A stretch of 64,000 bases of DNA from Allium sativum (lineage: Eukaryota; Streptophyta; Magnoliopsida; Asparagales; Amaryllidaceae). Below, piece by piece: positions 1 through 12,065 of this stretch; the first letter of the stretch is position 1; every line of letters begins with the position of its first letter. A program made the translations under genes and the position numbers. The notes under the pieces are model-generated. The model worked only from the letters and a program-made list of their open reading frames with translations, was not told where the DNA came from and did not search any database. Location of the stretch: the NCBI GenBank assembly GCA_030737875.1, contig CM060922.1, positions 321,379,956 to 321,443,955 of the forward strand. The letters run 5' to 3'.

Positions 1-1060
1 TAGGCCCTCATTTTATTCTTTGATGTCGAATTTTTCCACTGTATTAAATGCCATCACCACTTAATTATGTCCAGATAATTCTTGCATGTTAATTGTGTTC
101 ATTTCCAATCTAGTAAATCAAATCTGCTTCATTTGCACATGCTTTAGTTTCATGTAAATAGAAAACAGGAATTTTTTTTTTAATGCTGAACAACTTGCCA
201 TATATTTCCATCCTGCAATGTCATGTTGCATGTTTGCTGCCTTGTGTATGTCTGAATTTCCTGTATTGCATATGAAATCCATGCAGTTTGAATGCTTTCC
301 ATATGTAGCTCTGAAACCTTGTGCAATCTTGTGCACACTGCTTTGACCATTTCTCTTTGAATGCTGCTTGAACCTGAACTGATTTGTTATTGTTGCCATA
401 TATGCTTTTGTGACCCTGTAACACAAAAATAAAAAAAACAGATACCATTCTTGATCCAACTTGAATGTGTTGGTTTTGGTATACACAAGTATTTGGCTTT
501 CTTGCTATACTTGATCGTTTCTGATCTTGTATAGTATTGTGCCATACTTGTAAAATATGTGTCAGGCAAGTCAGAAAAAATGATGAGAAAAACACACAGA
601 AAATCTGAGGCACATAAAAAATTATAAAATAAAATTTTAGTTCCAGTCTACTGTGTGCATTTCCTTTTTTTTTGTGACAGGTTTCAGGATGATGCAACAG
701 GAGCAAAACAGGATAAAGAGACAGTAAGAATGTATTGATGAGTGAGAGTGAAACATGTAGTGAGATTCATTTGTACTGAAATAATGAGTGAAAATTTGTA
801 TAGCTGAGAGTTCAGAAAGTATTGTACTGTTTTGATTATGAAATAAAAATATGATTTTTGAATAATAAATGCTTATGTAAATTTTCAATTTCTGTGTAGG
901 AGTTTAATAAATGCTTATGTAAATTTTCAATTTCTGTGTAGGAGCATTATTAGACAAAAATATTTTTATTCCAATATGATGTGAAGAGCAGTAAACAGTA
1001 CAGTTTCAAACACATTAAAAAATGTTTGTTATCATCAAACAAAAAATCACGGGTTCAACA
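1..1060 (-). repeat. 3' LTR of the SIRE-like Copia element, cut by the window edge
   Basis: The sequence matches 8100-9159 with a handful of substitutions and homopolymer differences. It ends on the plus strand in TTCAACA, so the LTR begins TGTTGAACC in element orientation. The ORFs inside it are chance frames that also occur in the other LTR. Roughly 1.3 kb of this LTR must lie to the left of the window. Confidence 0.93.
863..944. repeat. 42-bp tandem duplication inside the Copia LTR
   Basis: Two adjacent copies of a 42-base unit (863-904 and 905-944) share the core AATAAATGCTTATG. The same pair occurs at 8962-9043 in the other LTR, so the duplication predates this insertion and is a family feature. 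Confidence 0.9.
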
Positions 1061-1073
1061 ATCTCCCCCTTTT
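1061..1073 (-). promoter_or_regulatory. Polypurine tract of the SIRE-like Copia element
   Basis: On the minus strand the sequence is AAAAGGGGGAGAT, immediately before the 3' LTR start TGTTGAACC. This is the expected plus-strand priming site and fixes both the LTR edge and the element orientation. Confidence 0.9.
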
Positions 1074-1974
1074 GATGATGACAAACATACTTAAGATTTT
1101 GAATATAGCAAAATGTGTTTGGTATGGAAAAAAAATGAGAACTCCCCCTATATATGTGCTCCCCCTATAATAGTAAACTGACATAGCAAAAAATTTAAAA
1201 AGAATAGAAAATAACTAAACTTTTTGCATTAATGGCAAAATAAAATCTATAGATGTCTGTATATGTATCAAAATCTTAGCTCTTTCTCCCCCTTTGTAAT
1301 CATCAAAAGATGAACAGGGCTGGACATTTACAAATGATATGGACCATAGTAAGAGATCAAGTCATTTAACAGAATCAGAAACCGCAAACCCCAATCAATC
1401 AAACAAAAAAATCATAATAATCTGTAAGACAGGAATACATTTCACAATTTAGAAGATGGAATGGAAAGCTAGTTAACATATACCAGGGAGGATTCTATAT
1501 ACATTTTCCTTTTTTTTTAATCTCAAGAGCACACTAACCACGCATAACCAGAGCTTGGATTTTTAAATGGGATTAGTTGCAGCATGAAATTAAATAAGTA
1601 AACTCATGACCATGCATGACCAGAGCTTGGATTTTTAAATGAGATCAGAGAAATACTTATTATTATTATTATATACAAAATCCCCTTAATATATGAGAAC
1701 AATAATGGATGATAGAAGGGTGATATAGATAGAGATGGATGTGAAAAATAATTCCTAAATTACTCATATTATAAAATACATTCAATCAAATCAGGGTTAT
1801 AGGGAAGCTTTCATCCATCTCATATTCTGAGATCTAACATAGTCACAATTTTATTATAAATGTCCAAAATAAACTGTTCTTTTCTTGATGATTTGAAGAT
1901 TGGATTAATTTTCCAGAAAATGAAATCAATAACAGAACATCTTAAGAAAAAATTTACCCAAAAATGCAAAGAGA
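1074..1974 (-). other. Copia 3' noncoding region between pol and polypurine tract
   Basis: About 900 bases lie between the pol stop and the polypurine tract. They are AT-rich, contain a short TTA microsatellite near 1658 and no ORF of note. Some SIRE-lineage elements carry an env-like ORF here, but I see none. Confidence 0.7.
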
Positions 1975-4900
1975 TTAATTAATTTCTATAATTCCCAAAT
2001 CCAATCGTAATCTGCAAAATCTATCTTCAGAAAGGGGTTTAGTAAAAATATCCGCAAGTTGGGATTCAGTTGGAATAAATTCAATACAAATGTCCTCACT
2101 AGCAATATGATCTCTAATGAAATGGTGTCTCACATCAATGTGTTTTGTGCGTGAATGATGTACTGGATTATTTGATAGATCTATTGCACTCTTACTGTCA
2201 CATTTCAAAGGAACTTGTTTATAGAATAGGCCAAAATCTGAAAGAGTTTGCATCATCCATAAAATCTGTGCACAACAACTTCCTAATGCAATATACTCAG
2301 CTTCAGTGGTGGATAATGCAACACAATTTTGTTTACGACTTGACCAAGAAACAAGAGAATGTCCTAGCATGAAACAAGTTCCACCAGTGCTCTTCATATC
2401 AGTGAGTGAGCCAGCATAATCAGCATCAGTAAAACCAACTAAATCAAAATTGTCACTAGATGGATACCACAAGCCAAGTTTTGGTGTGTGCAACAAATAC
2501 CTCAGAATTCGTTTTGTGGCTTTTAAATGAGATTCTTTTGGATTAGATTGAAAACGAGCACATAAGCAGACAGAAAACATAATATCGGGTCTAGAAGCAG
2601 AGAGATAGAGAAGTGAACCGATTATACCGCGATATTTTTTCTGATCAACAGCAACACCTTTTTCATCGTTGTCAAGCTTAGTTGTTGGGCTCATTGGTGT
2701 TCTCCTTGGTTTTGCATCTTCAACTCCAAATTTCTTCAACAACTCCATTACATACTTGGTCTGAGAAATAAAGATTCCTTTGTTGCTCTGTTTGATTTGA
2801 AATCCAAGAAAGTATTTTAGCTCTCCAACCAAGCTCATCTCAAATTTGTCCTGCATGACTTTTTCAAATTTCTCACACAAAATATCATTAGTAGCACCAT
2901 AAATGATATCATCAACATAAATCTGAACAATCAAGAAATCATTACCATCATGTAATAGAAACAGAGTAGTGTCAGTACATCCCTTTTTAAAACCATTTTC
3001 CAAAAGATATGAACAAAGACAGTCATACCAAGCTCGAGGAGCCTGCTTAAGACCATATAATGCTTTTTCTAGTTTGTACACATGATTTGGAAATTCATGA
3101 CTCTCAAAACCAGGGGGTTGTTCAACAAAAACTTCTTCTTTCAGCTCACCATTCAAAAAGGCACTCTTAACATCCATTTGCTTAAGTTTAAAACCTTTAA
3201 AACATGCAAAACTTAACAAAATTCTAATTGCTTCTAACCTAGCAACTGGAGCAAATGTTTCATCAAAATCAATGCCTTCAATTTGATTGTATCCCTGAGC
3301 AACCAACCTAGCTTTGTTTCTAATTACATTACCAGATTCGTCAAGTTTATTTTTAAACACCCATTTTGTTCCAACAACTGGATAGTCTTTTGGCCTAGGC
3401 ACCAACTTCCAGACTTTATTCCTCTCAAACTGGTTAAGTTCCTCTTGCATAGCTAAAATCCAAGATTCATCATTAAGAGCAATATCATATGAACTTGTTT
3501 CTATTTCAGAAATAAAAGCATTGTGAATATAGAAAGAACAAACATTCTTATTGAGGAAGGAATGGGTGCGAACGCCAGCCGTTGGGCTTCCAATTATCAA
3601 ATCTGGAGGATGATTGGGTTTGAATTTCAGCCTTTCAGCTTCAGCTGTTGCTTCTGTGACTTCTTCGTTGTTTGCCTCAACTTCATGGCTATCTTTCTCG
3701 CCTTCTTGCACACCACCTTCATCTTTATCATTTTCAGAAGCCATCTCTATGTCTGATTCATTGAACTTCACATTAATGGTCTCCACAATTGTTCTTGATT
3801 GTTTATTGAAGATTCTGTAAGCTTTGCTCCTTGAAGAATAACCCATGAAGATTCCATCAACTGTTTTTGCTTCAAACTTTCCAAGTTGATCTCCTGTGTT
3901 CAGAATATAACAAGGACAACCAAAAACTCGAAAATATGAGATGTTAGGCATTTTGTCAAACCACAGTTCATATGGCGTTTTATTAAGTATTGATCTAATC
4001 ATGACTCTATTCATTACATAGCATGAAGTATTAACTGCCTCAGCCCAGAAGGTTTGAGGTAATTTATATTCACATAACATAGATCTAGCCATCTCTTGCA
4101 ATGTACGATTTTTCCTTTCGACCACGCCATTTTGTTGAGGTGTTCGAGGAGCGGAAAATTCATGTTTAAAGCCATTTTCTTCACAGAATTTTTCAAAAAC
4201 AAAGTTTTCAAATTCACCTCCATGATCACTTCTCAAAGTTTTAATTGAAACACCTTTTTCATTTTGAACAAGTTTTGAAAACTTTGAAAAATAATCAAAA
4301 GTTTCAGACTTTTTGGCTAGAAAATAAACCCATGTAAATCTAGAGTAATCATCAACCAGTACATAACAATAACGTTTACCATTTAAACTAGCAGTATCAG
4401 TAGGTCCAAACAAATCCATATGAATCAATTCAAGAACACGTGAAGTGCTAACAACATTTTTTGGATGGAATGACGAGCGACTAAGTTTAGCCATGGAGCA
4501 AGCCTTACACACTTTGTTATTTTTAAATTTCTGATGAGGTAAACCTCTGACAAGCTCATTTGTTTCTAGTTTTTCAAGGAGATGCATACTAGCATGTGCT
4601 AGCCTTCTATGCCATAAAACTGCCTCTTCTTCAGTGGAAACCAAACATCTAGAAACAGTTACATCATCAAAAGAGAGTGTGTAGATATTTCCTTTTCTTT
4701 TGCCAGTAAAAACAACTTTTCCAGTGCATGTATCAATGATCTTGCAAATCTCACTGTCAAAAACTACATTCATTCCTTTGTCACACAGTTGGCTTATGGA
4801 AATAAGATTGTGATACAAATTATCAACATATAAGACATCAGCTAAGGCAAAAATGTTGTTACCTACTTTTCCCTTACCAATAATCTTACATTTGTTGTTG

Positions 4901-5028
4901 TCACCCAATGTCACACTCCCACCTTTATATCTTTCTAGGCTAAGGAACAATCTCTTGTCTCCTGTCATATGTCTGGAGCAACCTGAATCCAAATACCATT
5001 TTTGTTGCTCCTTAGCCCGCCAACATAC
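1975..5028 (-). CDS. pol: Copia pol: protease, integrase, reverse transcriptase, RNase H
   Basis: The polyprotein copies element RNA to DNA and inserts it in the genome. Numbering from the Leu at 4992: aspartic protease DSG at 2-4; GAG-pre-integrase and zinc-binding HH-CC (H128, H133, C162, C165); integrase core D193, D256, E292, which has the D,D-35-E spacing; reverse transcriptase from about 520 with YVDD at 692-695; and RNase H at about 870-990, ending in the usual [12 protein letters not shown] tail. No frameshift is visible. The frame is the same as gag; only one TAG at 5029-5031 separates them, and 13 sense codons (4990-5028) join that stop to the protease. There is no ATG at the pol start, so expression would need readthrough or an undamaged sister copy. 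Confidence 0.95.
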   Translation of the reverse strand, partial: VCWRAKEQQKWYLDSGCSRHMTGDKRLFLSLERYKGGSVTLGDNNKCKIIGKGKVGNNIFALADVLYVDNLYHNLISISQLCDKGMNVVFDSEICKIIDTCTGKVVFTGKRKGNIYTLSFDDVTVSRCLVSTEEEAVLWHRRLAHASMHLLEKLETNELVRGLPHQKFKNNKVCKACSMAKLSRSSFHPKNVVSTSRVLELIHMDLFGPTDTASLNGKRYCYVLVDDYSRFTWVYFLAKKSETFDYFSKFSKLVQNEKGVSIKTLRSDHGGEFENFVFEKFCEENGFKHEFSAPRTPQQNGVVERKNRTLQEMARSMLCEYKLPQTFWAEAVNTSCYVMNRVMIRSILNKTPYELWFDKMPNISYFRVFGCPCYILNTGDQLGKFEAKTVDGIFMGYSSRSKAYRIFNKQSRTIVETINVKFNESDIEMASENDKDEGGVQEGEKDSHEVEANNEEVTEATAEAERLKFKPNHPPDLIIGSPTAGVRTHSFLNKNVCSFYIHNAFISEIETSSYDIALNDESWILAMQEELNQFERNKVWKLVPRPKDYPVVGTKWVFKNKLDESGNVIRNKARLVAQGYNQIEGIDFDETFAPVARLEAIRILLSFACFKGFKLKQMDVKSAFLNGELKEEVFVEQPPGFESHEFPNHVYKLEKALYGLKQAPRAWYDCLCSYLLENGFKKGCTDTTLFLLHDGNDFLIVQIYVDDIIYGATNDILCEKFEKVMQDKFEMSLVGELKYFLGFQIKQSNKGIFISQTKYVMELLKKFGVEDAKPRRTPMSPTTKLDNDEKGVAVDQKKYRGIIGSLLYLSASRPDIMFSVCLCARFQSNPKESHLKATKRILRYLLHTPKLGLWYPSSDNFDLVGFTDADYAGSLTDMKSTGGTCFMLGHSLVSWSSRKQNCVALSTTEAEYIALGSCCAQILWMMQTLSDFGLFYKQVPLKCDSKSAIDLSNNPVHHSRTKHIDVRHHFIRDHIASEDICIEFIPTESQLADIFTKPLSEDRFCRLRLDLGIIEIN

Positions 5029-6741
5029 CTACACAAGAAGAGAGAAAGATGACCTAGAGACGTTCCTAGGTCCAAAAATATCAGTGACTGAAGTATGATG
5101 AAAGCAAGAATCTTTTGGAACCCACATTTGTTTTGTCCTCTTATTTGTGTTCCAAAATTTATGGTAATTGTGTGCCAAGTGTTTAGGAACCCAAACTCTA
5201 GTGGATTTTCTGATTTTATTCATAGTCTTGCAATTTTCAAATTTATGGCCAATTTCCCCACACTTTACACACTTAGGAAAGATGCTTCTACCTTTTGCAT
5301 TGTCAATCACAGTCACATCATTTTGAACTTTACCAAAACCTAGTCCTTTTCCATTGTTAGCAAACAATTGGTTTCCTAGCAACATTTTGAAAGATGTTTG
5401 TCCAATTGAAAACTTATTTAAGGTGACTTCAAGATTCTGAACTTTGGTTCTTAGTGCTGTATTTTCGTCCACAAGTGAAGTGCATCTTTTAATAAAATTC
5501 TCTCTCTTAATCTCATCAGTTTCTTTCAAAGTCAAATTTTCTTTTTCAAGATTCTCAATGGTGGACTTGAGAGTCGGTAGTTCTAAATTTTTTGCTTTAA
5601 GTTTTTCTACTTTTGCTTCTAGTGTATCAATGATTTCAGAAAGATGTTTACACATTAAAAACAAATCATCATAACTGTATACCTCAGTCGATTCCTCTCT
5701 ACCATCTTCTGAATTTGATTTTGCCATGAAGCATAGGTTACTTTCTTCCTCGCTGCTATCTGAGTCTTCTTCTCCTTCCTCGTCATCCCAAGTTATAGAA
5801 AAGGCTTTCTTTTTCTTCTTGTTCCTTTTCTGCTGAAGAAGGGGACAGTTTGGTTTCAGATGTCCAGGTTTCTGGCAGTTGTAGCAAAGTGGTTCCTCAT
5901 CTGAATTGTCAGAGTTCTTCAGCTTGTTGGATTTTGGTTTGTTTCTTCGAGGTTTGAATTTGCTCCACTTTGCAATTTGTCTAACGGCCATTGCAAGCTG
6001 TTCGATGGGGTCTTCGCCAGCGCTGTTGACAGTATTGGAAAAAGCAATTGATTTCTTCTTTAGATCAGAGTTGTTGCGATCTTCTCGTGATTTTAGCTCC
6101 ATTTCATATGTCATTAGATTTCCAACAAGCTCCTCCATGCTCAGCTTACTCAGATCCTTTGATTCTTGAATAGCTGTGACTTTTGCCTCGAAATTCATTG
6201 GCAAAACACGCAGAATCTTCCTCACAAGTTCAACTTCAGTAAAAACTTTTCCAAGGGCTCTAGCATTGTACACTAGCACAGAAAAACGTCCATACATGTC
6301 CTTGATACTCTCATCCTTCTGCACAGTGAAATTTTCATACTCATTGCTGAATAGAGCAAGACGAGATTCTTTCACTTGCGATGTTCCTTCGTGAGTGACC
6401 TCCAGTGTATGCCAGATTTCCTTAGCTGTTTTACAATGAGAAATTCTGTTATATTCAGTTTTATCTAAGGCACAGATCAAAGCATTCATAGCTTTAGAAT
6501 CAATAAAGTAAAGTTTCTTATCATTCGCATCCCACTTATCTTTTGGTTTAAGCATTTCAATTTCGTTAACAATTATAGTGGGTGGTTTATAACCAGTTTC
6601 AATGATATCCCAGACATCATAGTCAACAGACACAAGATAGATTTTCATTCTAGCTTTCCAATACGCGTAATCACTACCATTAAACATGGGTGGTCTAGCA
6701 ATAGACTGTCCCTCAGAAAAAGCATTATTCATTGATGTCAT
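5029..6741 (-). CDS. gag: Copia gag (capsid/nucleocapsid polyprotein)
   Basis: This 570-residue Gag starts at an ATG 24 bases downstream of the primer-binding site. The N-terminal half is the plant Copia capsid domain (UBN2/Retrotran_gag type, for example YWKARMKIYL and a KEIWHTLEVTHEG block). A basic, serine/acid-rich stretch surrounds a CCHC knuckle (CYNCQKPGHLKPNCP, near residue 285), followed by a probable coiled coil and a second knuckle (CVKCGEIGHKFENC) near the C-terminus. Two knuckles and a long C-terminal extension fit SIRE-type Gag. It ends at TAG 5029-5031 in frame with pol, so gag and pol were either one ORF interrupted by a nonsense change or are separated by a readthrough stop. 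Confidence 0.93.
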   Translation of the reverse strand: MTSMNNAFSEGQSIARPPMFNGSDYAYWKARMKIYLVSVDYDVWDIIETGYKPPTIIVNEIEMLKPKDKWDANDKKLYFIDSKAMNALICALDKTEYNRISHCKTAKEIWHTLEVTHEGTSQVKESRLALFSNEYENFTVQKDESIKDMYGRFSVLVYNARALGKVFTEVELVRKILRVLPMNFEAKVTAIQESKDLSKLSMEELVGNLMTYEMELKSREDRNNSDLKKKSIAFSNTVNSAGEDPIEQLAMAVRQIAKWSKFKPRRNKPKSNKLKNSDNSDEEPLCYNCQKPGHLKPNCPLLQQKRNKKKKKAFSITWDDEEGEEDSDSSEEESNLCFMAKSNSEDGREESTEVYSYDDLFLMCKHLSEIIDTLEAKVEKLKAKNLELPTLKSTIENLEKENLTLKETDEIKRENFIKRCTSLVDENTALRTKVQNLEVTLNKFSIGQTSFKMLLGNQLFANNGKGLGFGKVQNDVTVIDNAKGRSIFPKCVKCGEIGHKFENCKTMNKIRKSTRVWVPKHLAHNYHKFWNTNKRTKQMWVPKDSCFHHTSVTDIFGPRNVSRSSFSLLV

Positions 6742-6764
6742 GACTCTAGAGTTAAATAAACACA

Positions 6765-6777
6765 GGCTCTGATACCA
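6765..6777 (-). promoter_or_regulatory. Primer-binding site of the SIRE-like Copia element
   Basis: The minus strand reads TGGTATCAGAGCC, the usual plant site complementary to initiator-Met tRNA. It lies two bases after the LTR end at 6780. Confidence 0.93.
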
Positions 6778-6779
6778 AT

Positions 6780-9159
6780 TGTAGGATCAAGATTAACCCT
6801 AGAGGGGGGGTGAATAGGGTTTATCCAATATTTAGAACAGTCCCAGAATAATAAGGAATGCAATAAAAGAAACACACAGAAATTACCCAGCTTCGGCAAA
6901 CTATGCCTACTGCTGCATTACTAAGATATCTACTAGGATTTAAAACAGTCTCCCGCTTACAAACACTCAATAAACTTGCAAACCCTGCTACCACCTAAAG
7001 AGTTTTGCAAACTTGCAACACCTGCTACTAATTTAAACCTACGCTCGAAGTCTTAGACTGATCTAAAATCCCTAGACCAGATTTTCCCAGATCACAAAAC
7101 CGTAATCTGTACACCCTAGTTTTACGGACGTAACTAGTAAACCACAGATTGTTTTTCAAACAGAACTAAACAAAGTACATTAAAAATTAAAACAAAAAGC
7201 CCTTAAATGAAAACACCCCCTTTGTAGCTTCAATTAGAAATCCGTCGTCCCTTTTTCTTTATTTCTTCAAGCAAATAAACAAGGCGGCTGGGGTTTCTTT
7301 AGTTTGAGGTTCTGATGGCTTTGATTTTGTTCCAGATAATTTGCGATGCTTTTAGCTTGACTCCGAATGTCTTTCTGCTCCAATCCAACACTGTAAGCTC
7401 TTTGATTTGACTGTAGGGGTTTAGTTGATTTCGAATGAGTTGGATGATTTTGCCTATGAGGAAACATGTGAATTTATAGGGGAAATTCGAACCCTTATTC
7501 TCTGATTTCACTTATGACTTGCTTGATTTGGTTTGATGAATATTTGGAAGGATTTTTCGTGAATTTCCTCTTTTAATTATTCTGAATTTTCCATGATTTC
7601 CCTTTCTGATTGAATTGATGACTATAGACATGAATTTGTCCATCGATGAATTTGGAAAAATGAATTGCCACCTGGAAACAAATATTGACATGCACGAATT
7701 GATCTTTCCATATATGAATGAACTAATTTATTCACTGCTTTTGTTTGTTGCCTGCGTGTATTGCTTGATTGAATTCTAAAAAATATATTAATTTATCCCC
7801 TTGAATAAATTGAATCATTTCTGGAAGATTTTAATTTCTTGCTTGCCCATTTTACTGTGTGTATTGATTTCCAGAGAAAAATTTCCTTGTTAAAAATGAG
7901 CTTGGGATTGATTGATTAGCATAAAAAAACAATTACCCAAGAATGTATTAAATACTTCCCTAAAATTGTATTGCCCATAAAGTCGTGTTAAAACATTTAC
8001 AATTTTAACAATTCAAACCAGGAAACAAGATAAGTGGAAACTGATTATCTTGTCAACCATTATTCACAAAAAATCTTCAGAAAACAAACTGCATGATTTT
8101 AGGCCCTCATTTTATTCTTTGATGTCGAATTTTTCCACTGTATTAAATGCCATCACCACTTAATTATGTCCAGATAATTATTGCATGTTAATTGTGTTCA
8201 TTTCCAATCTAGTAAATCAAATTTGCTTCATTTGCACATGCTTTAGTTTCATGTAAATAGAAAACAGGATTTTTTTTTAATGCTGAACAACTTGCCGTAT
8301 ATTTCCATCCTGCAATGTCATGTTGCATGTTTGATGCCTTGTGTATGTCTGAATTTCCTGTATTGCATATGAAATCCATGCAGTTTGAATGCTTTCCATT
8401 TGTAGCTCTAAAACCTTGTGCAATCTTGTGCACACTGCTTTGACCATTTCTCTTTGAATGCTGCTTGAACCTGAACTGATTTGTTATTGTTGCCATATAT
8501 GCTTCTGTGACCCTGTAACACAAAAATGAAAAAAAACAGATACCATTCTTGATCCAACTTGAATGTGTTGGTTTTGGTATACACAAGTATTTGGCTTTCT
8601 TGCTATACTTGATCGTTTCTGATCTTGTATAGTATTGTGCCATACTTGTAAAATATGTGTCAGGCAAGTCAGAAAAAATGATGAGAAAAACACACAGAAA
8701 ATCTGAGGCACATAAAAAATTATAAAATAAAATTTTAGTTCCAGTCTACTGTGTGCATTTCCTTTTTTTTTTGTGACAGGTTTCAGGATGATGCAACAGG
8801 AGCAAAACAGGATAAAGAGACAGTAAGAATGTATTGATGAGTGAGAGTGAAACATGTAGTGAGATTCATCTGTACTGAAATAATGAGTGAAAATTTGTAT
8901 AGCTGAGAGTTCAGAAAGTATTGTACTGTTTTGATTATGAAATAAAAATATGATTTTTGAATAATAAATGCTTATGTAAATTTTCAATTTCTGTGTAGGA
9001 GTTTAATAAATGCTTATGTAAATTTTCAATTTCTGTGTAGGAGCATTATTAGACAAAAATATTTTTATTCCAATATGATGTGAAGAGCAGTAAACAGTAC
9101 AGTTTCAAACACATTAAAAATGTTTGTTATCATCAAACAAAAAATCACGGGTTCAACAG
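6780..9159 (-). repeat. 5' LTR of the SIRE-like Copia element
   Basis: On the plus strand the LTR runs from TGTAGGATC at 6780 to TTCAACA at 9159, 2,380 bp, which is long for a Copia LTR. Its edges are set by the primer-binding site on one side and the break in gypsy LTR homology on the other. It contains the same 42-bp tandem duplication (8962-9043) as the other LTR. The several short ORFs in it are not conserved coding sequence. Confidence 0.93.
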
Positions 9160-11858
9160 ACTGGGGAGTCGACTAGGCAGTCGACTCCCCCAGGACCAGG
9201 TCGACTGCACAGTCGACCTGGTCAATTCGGCCAGGTTTTGGCTGAGCCCAATCTTGAGCTGCTGATGTGTCTTTAGGGCTGAGTTGGCTAATTTAACAGT
9301 TCAGGTTATTTCTGAGTTGATCTGACGGTCTAAATAAATCCTAAACTCTATATATACCTAGGTAGTCTCTCACTTCAAAATCACATGAAAAATAGAATAG
9401 CCGCTGTCATGCCATCGCCATGGAACTCAGTGTAGCCGCCGCCAACTAAGAAGGAAGAAAGCTAATCAAAACTCTAATTCTACTCAACTCTAAAGCAAAT
9501 CAAGACTCTCTTTCTTTTATAATTGTGAGTATGATGATCTTAACAAGATTATTAGCAAACTAATTAGATTAAGATGTGATATGGATCATAAGAAAATGAT
9601 GTGAATTGTCATACATGTTGTTGTAAACCTTATGCTACCATGTATGTTGTAAATCCTATGTTATGTGATGATGATATCCTATATGTTGTAAATCATGCTA
9701 TGATGTATATATGTTGCAAGTTTCTATGCTAAGTTGCGATGTTACAAAGCCAGGATGTTATTATGTTGTAGTTAGCTTATGAATCATGATGTTGATTACA
9801 TATATTTGGGCTATGATGATTCACATGATAAATCACATGTACCTATGCAAGTTTAGATTTATTAGTATGTATAATCTCACATATTGTATGACATCTATTT
9901 AACATCTATTTAGTTCTAGAATTATGCTATTACGTGTGTGAGTTCTATGTGTTAGATGCTAGTTCACACCATCATTATGTTGCATAAACCACATATGCAA
10001 GTTTATACATGAACTTGGGTTATGATCATATTATGTAAGTTGTGACATTTAACCAAACAAGTTGACACCTTTAGATCCATGACATGTGTAGTTTTATGCA
10101 AGTTTCACTCCTATTATGATTAGATCTATTTTATTTGTCTATATGTTGTGATAATTTATCTTTGTGCTATGAGTTAGACTATTCGAGTCTAACGTATATT
10201 TTTCGTTGAATAAGTGAACGTATAACGTGGGGTAGGGTAATATTAAGGATTTAATATTAAGAAATTGGGGTGCAATTGATATGATTTTGCATACCGTAAG
10301 TGGATGGCCATAATTGAGTCAATTATGGACATCATTAAAATTGGAATTAATTAATGATTTGAATAGGGATATATTTAAAACTGGGGTAAAAGATTATAAT
10401 TGTTAATCAATGCTTAGGACACGAGGTTGGACTCGTTTGTGACGTAAAACTGCCCGGACCCGTCCGGCGAATCCAGTAGTCACAAATGTCAGCCCAATGT
10501 GAGAGGTCTTAGGCCCAAATTAAAGCATAACAGTTGTAAAGACACGAGGTTAGAATCTTTTATGGTGTAAGACTGCCCGGACACGCCCGACAAATCCAGC
10601 TGCCATAAATGCCAGTCTAATGTGAGAGGTCTTTATAAGGTTATGGCCTTAATGAATTAAGAAATACTTAACCAGATAAACATGTAAGGTGGGACATGGG
10701 GGTTAAGTAGGTGCATTGGGTGGCATGAGGAATCTAGTGAGTGCCTTTAGTGGCATTTGAAATACGACTAGTAAGACTTAACCAAACACACATGTAAATG
10801 AACATGACTAAGAAGAGGGTTAAGTGGGATATACTAGTGGGGACAAGCTTAGGTGGATAGCTTGTGGTAAGTAATTGGGGGCCCATTTCAACCAGTAACC
10901 CAAACGTATCTTTGTGGGCTCGACCCAAGTCGAGGACGGAACACGCATACTGGGCTTGACTATAAGAGGCCAAACGGGTTAGCGGTGGCAACGCAAATCC
11001 AACGGGTTCATATGCGTGTGTGGACCCGGGCTGGTAGGTAAGATGTTGTTGCATCGTGTAGGTATAAGCCCTGCATCCTCAAGTTGTATCGGGTTGCCAC
11101 TTTAGGGGAGTGATACACCCCACTGTGGGACCAGCACGGGTATCTACGAGTAGGGAGCCGATCGAAAGTGGGTAGTGGGGTACACCTAGCGGAGATAGGG
11201 GCAGGCGGCACCTATGTAGTCAGCTAGGGGTACACGAAGTTATTTATATAATTTCTAAGTAAAGCAAGTGGGATCAACCTTTAGGGTGACTGGTGTGGTG
11301 CAGTGTTGTAATTATTCGTTGGTAGTTAGGTGTGCCTTTAACGTTATCTTTATCTGCTCTTCCATACCCAATAGTTCATAGACATTTCCTTATTTTCCAG
11401 CTTGTGCCTCAGTCTAATTATTTTGATAATAGTATTGTTAGAATTATCATACTCGCCAGACTTTATGTCTGACCCCCTCCATTTCTATCTTTTCCTCCCC
11501 TCCAGGTCCTCAGGGTGGGCCCATCTCTAGCGGAGTTTGATTGGATTGCTTTATCTCTCTTTTGGAAAGCTTGGGGCGCTGAAGTAAAGTCCAGTTTGTT
11601 ATCTTCTTTAATGGCTATTTATGTAATGGGGTTATGTATTTTGTTTTATCAAGATGGATATTGTACTTGACTCTGATTTATGGTTTTATGATGTAACAAA
11701 CATGTTTAATTTCCGCTGCAATGAAATAAAGTTTAAATTTCCAAGTACTACTTATTATCTGCCTTGTTGTAATTTTTCTGTTCTATATTCACTTAAAACC
11801 TCCATGGGAGTTAATGCATTCCCTTTGTGAGTGACATCAATGGACGTGGGGTGTTACA
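9160..11858 (+). repeat. 5' LTR remnant of the Tekay-like element
   Basis: The sequence aligns base for base with 17260-19966 and ends in GGGGTGTTACA before the primer-binding site. The first part of the LTR, equivalent to 17014-17259, lies beyond the Copia insertion to the left. A TATA-type promoter box (CTATATATAC, 9348-9357) corresponds to the one at 17461-17470. The antisense ORFs near 10734-11211 occur in both LTRs and are not genes. Confidence 0.93.
10418..10635 (+). repeat. Diverged tandem duplication inside the gypsy LTR
   Basis: Two related units (about 10418-10511 and 10541-10635) share GACACGAGGTT, ACTGCCCGGAC, AATCCAG and AATGTGAGAGGTCTT in the same order. The pair recurs in the 3' LTR at about 18528-18740. 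The region is the GC-rich part of the LTR downstream of the TATA box. Confidence 0.8.
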
Positions 11859-11860
11859 CG

Positions 11861-11872
11861 TGGTATCAGAGC
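11861..11872 (+). promoter_or_regulatory. Primer-binding site of the Tekay-like element
   Basis: TGGTATCAGAGC, complementary to initiator-Met tRNA, starts two bases after the 5' LTR ends in TTACA. Confidence 0.93.
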
Positions 11873-12065
11873 TTAAGGTTACCTGAACAGATAAAATTTT
11901 TAGAAAAACTATTTTCCTAAAGTATTTTTGTAAGAAGTGTTTTCAAAAACATGTCTTGATGAGTAACTTAAAGAGGAAAGTTTTTATGAAAAACATAATC
12001 CCCAATAGCCATATATCTTTATCTTTCGAATTCTCCATTTCGAATATTTTCTTTTTCGTTTCAGC

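Larger units (their letters stand above)
1..9159 (-). mobile_element. SIRE/Maximus-like Copia retrotransposon, nearly complete
   Basis: This is a Ty1/copia element read on the minus strand. Bases 1-1060 repeat bases 8100-9159 almost exactly, so both are parts of its LTRs; the rest of the left (3') LTR lies outside the window. In element order the layout is 5' LTR 9159-6780, primer-binding site 6777-6765, gag 6741-5029, pol to 1975, polypurine tract 1073-1061, then the 3' LTR. About ten substitutions in 1,060 aligned bases separate the LTRs (counted by eye), so the insertion is fairly young. The long LTR, the very short leader and the gag type fit the SIRE/Maximus lineage. No env-like ORF follows pol. 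The element lies inside the 5' LTR of a gypsy element that resumes at 9160. Confidence 0.93.

Noticed and set aside
118..888. Several minus ORFs of 60-160 codons
   Set aside because: They lie in the Copia LTR and recur, with altered frames, in the other LTR (8209-8987). They show no domain.
1074..1974. Possible env-like ORF of the SIRE-like element
   Set aside because: No open frame of useful length, membrane segment or coiled coil was found between pol and the polypurine tract.
10734..11211. Antisense ORFs in the gypsy LTR
   Set aside because: Present in both LTRs (also 18839-19317) as shadows of GC-rich LTR sequence, with a length change between copies and no known family.
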